Below, piece after piece: positions 63,021 through 64,000 of a stretch of 64,000 nucleotides of DNA. A program made the translations under genes and the position numbers. Source of the stretch: Gigaspora rosea (lineage: Eukaryota > Glomeromycota > Glomeromycetes > Diversisporales > Gigasporaceae); assembly GCA_003550325.1 (NCBI GenBank), contig QKWP01000271.1, positions 96,492-160,491 on the forward strand, read 5' to 3'. The notes under the pieces are model-generated. The model saw only the letters and a program-made list of their open reading frames with translations, made no database searches and was not told where the DNA came from. The stretch's first letter is position 1. Every line of letters begins with the position of its first letter.

Positions 63021-63683
63021 AATTTATTAAATAATTATAACCCATTTATAGCAACACAAAATTATTTCAATCTTAGGATCCTGTGATTTGATTTTAACAA
63101 TTTTGGGCTTGTCAGAATTCTCTCATTGAGAGGATCATTTTGGTAGTAAAATCATCGAAATTGGCCTAGTAGATCAGAAGTTATTAACAATTAAAAATTA
63201 ATATAATTGTTAATAACTTCTGATCTACTGGGCCAATTTCGATAATTTTACTGCCAAAATGATCCTCTTAATGAGAGGATTCTAACAAGCCCAAAATCGT
63301 TAAAATCCGATCACAGGATCCTAAGATCAAAATAATTTTGTGTTGCTATATATGGGTTATAATTATTTAATAAATTATAGAACTTTTATAGTAACACAAA
63401 TCTATTCTGATCACAGGATCCTGTGATTGGATTTTAACAATTTTGGGTTCGCTAGAATCCTCTCATTGAGAGGATTATTTTGGTAGTTGGATCATCAATT
63501 TTGGTCCAGTAGTTCAAAAGTTAATAATTATCAAATATTATTAATAAATCTATAATTTTGGTCAAAAATAATTTTGCAACTTTGGCCGGAATTATGAAAT
63601 TTTGGCCGGAATTACACCTGATACTTCAGCTGACCCACCCACCCACCCAGAAATCAGCTGATTTCTGGAAGCTCCCTAATATG

Positions 63684-63937
63684 GGATCTTTGCTAGGAAA
63701 ATCACCCTTCAACATTTTCTGGTCAGGTAATTTTGGACAAATTTAGAGCAACATACCAGTTTTTATATAAATGTAAATTATCTTGACTTTATTAATTCAA
63801 TAGTTTACCAAATAGACTTTTGAATTATTAAGTCAAATGATGATTTGCATGCAAATAAAAACTAGTATATTTGTTCAAGTTTGTCTAAATCAGCCCGATC
63901 AGAAAATGTTGAAGGGTGATTTTTCTAGCAAAGATTC
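63684..63937. mobile_element. Foldback MITE, ~254 bp
   Basis: Inverted ends gatctttgctaggaaaatca and (from the right) aatctttgctagaaaaatca, about 38 bp. It lies directly between element F2 copy 2 and the resumed copy B backbone. Confidence 0.8.
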
Positions 63938-64000
63938 TATATTGTTATAGTGCTACCCTAGATTTAATATGCAAAATTGGTATAACAAGTAAATCAACCC

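Larger units (their letters stand above)
60763..63676. mobile_element. PIF/Harbinger-like element F2, copy 2, expanded
   Basis: The inverted ends gcgggcttccagaaattagc and, from the right, gggagcttccagaaatcagc are flanked by TAA (60760-60762 and 63677-63679). The interior is a complex palindrome with three mirrored gatctactgggccaattt blocks, a triple 101-bp tandem (61004-61305) and an inserted satellite-bearing element (61581-63020). Confidence 0.85.
39410..64000. repeat. Segmental duplication, copy B, expanded by nested insertions
   Basis: The counterpart of 11255-19940. Backbone blocks are separated by large insertions at about 39900-44934, 45686-50004, 50425-53895, 54371-56856, 57976-59298, 59493-60724 and 60763-63938. 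The last ~60 bases of the window rejoin the backbone (gcaaaattggtataacaagt, shared with about 19907). Confidence 0.85.

Overview
The window looks like a piece of an AT-rich fungal genome. I infer an arbuscular mycorrhizal fungus of the Rhizophagus type, from very AT-rich intergenic DNA, short introns with GTATGT or GTAAGT donors, secreted kelch-repeat proteins, and DNA crowded with short foldback elements and decayed genes. No tool was run, so the organism is an inference.

Genes are few and concentrated at the left end. Positions 1-1370 (+) hold an eight-exon, 5'-truncated Xi-class glutathione transferase (glutathionyl-hydroquinone reductase, ECM4 type). Positions 5855-7460 (-) are a dead DysF-domain peroxin gene. 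Positions 7809-8137 (-) are a fragment of an AP-1 mu adaptin. Positions 8623-10014 (-) are a secreted kelch-repeat gene. A second, 5'-truncated kelch copy lies at 34678-36182 (-). An unrecognised multi-exon gene is broken in two diverged copies (11265-12640; and 39417-39898 continuing at 44935-45685 and 50005-50110, all -). A dead hAT transposase (28219-28925, +) and an interrupted CxxC/coiled-coil ORF (31041-31652, +) complete the coding content. Most other open frames lie in repeats or oppose real genes.

The rest is largely layered mobile DNA. The segment 11255-19940 is an ancient duplicate of 39410-64000. The right copy has grown from about 8.7 kb to over 24 kb by nested insertions, and the left copy carries its own 5-kb insertion, so each copy supplies empty sites for the other. 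Insertions include three copies of an unusually long (about 1.0-1.3 kb) tRNA-headed SINE-like retroposon with 14-16 bp target duplications, and one shorter (about 500 bp) SINE-like element. There are also PIF/Harbinger-like foldback elements with TAA or TTA duplications, hAT MITEs with 8-bp duplications, Tc1/mariner or pogo-like elements with TA duplications, two giant palindromes (about 2.6 kb and 1.2 kb), and an element family carrying a degenerate satellite of about 100 bp that reaches over 4 kb at 39913-44340.

The genes do not form a functional cluster. The biology here is genome architecture: SINE-like retroposons, palindromic DNA transposons and satellite-bearing elements inserted into each other and into duplicated gene relics. 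Two single N positions (29726 and 31792) are each preceded by direct repeats and probably mark imperfect assembly joins.
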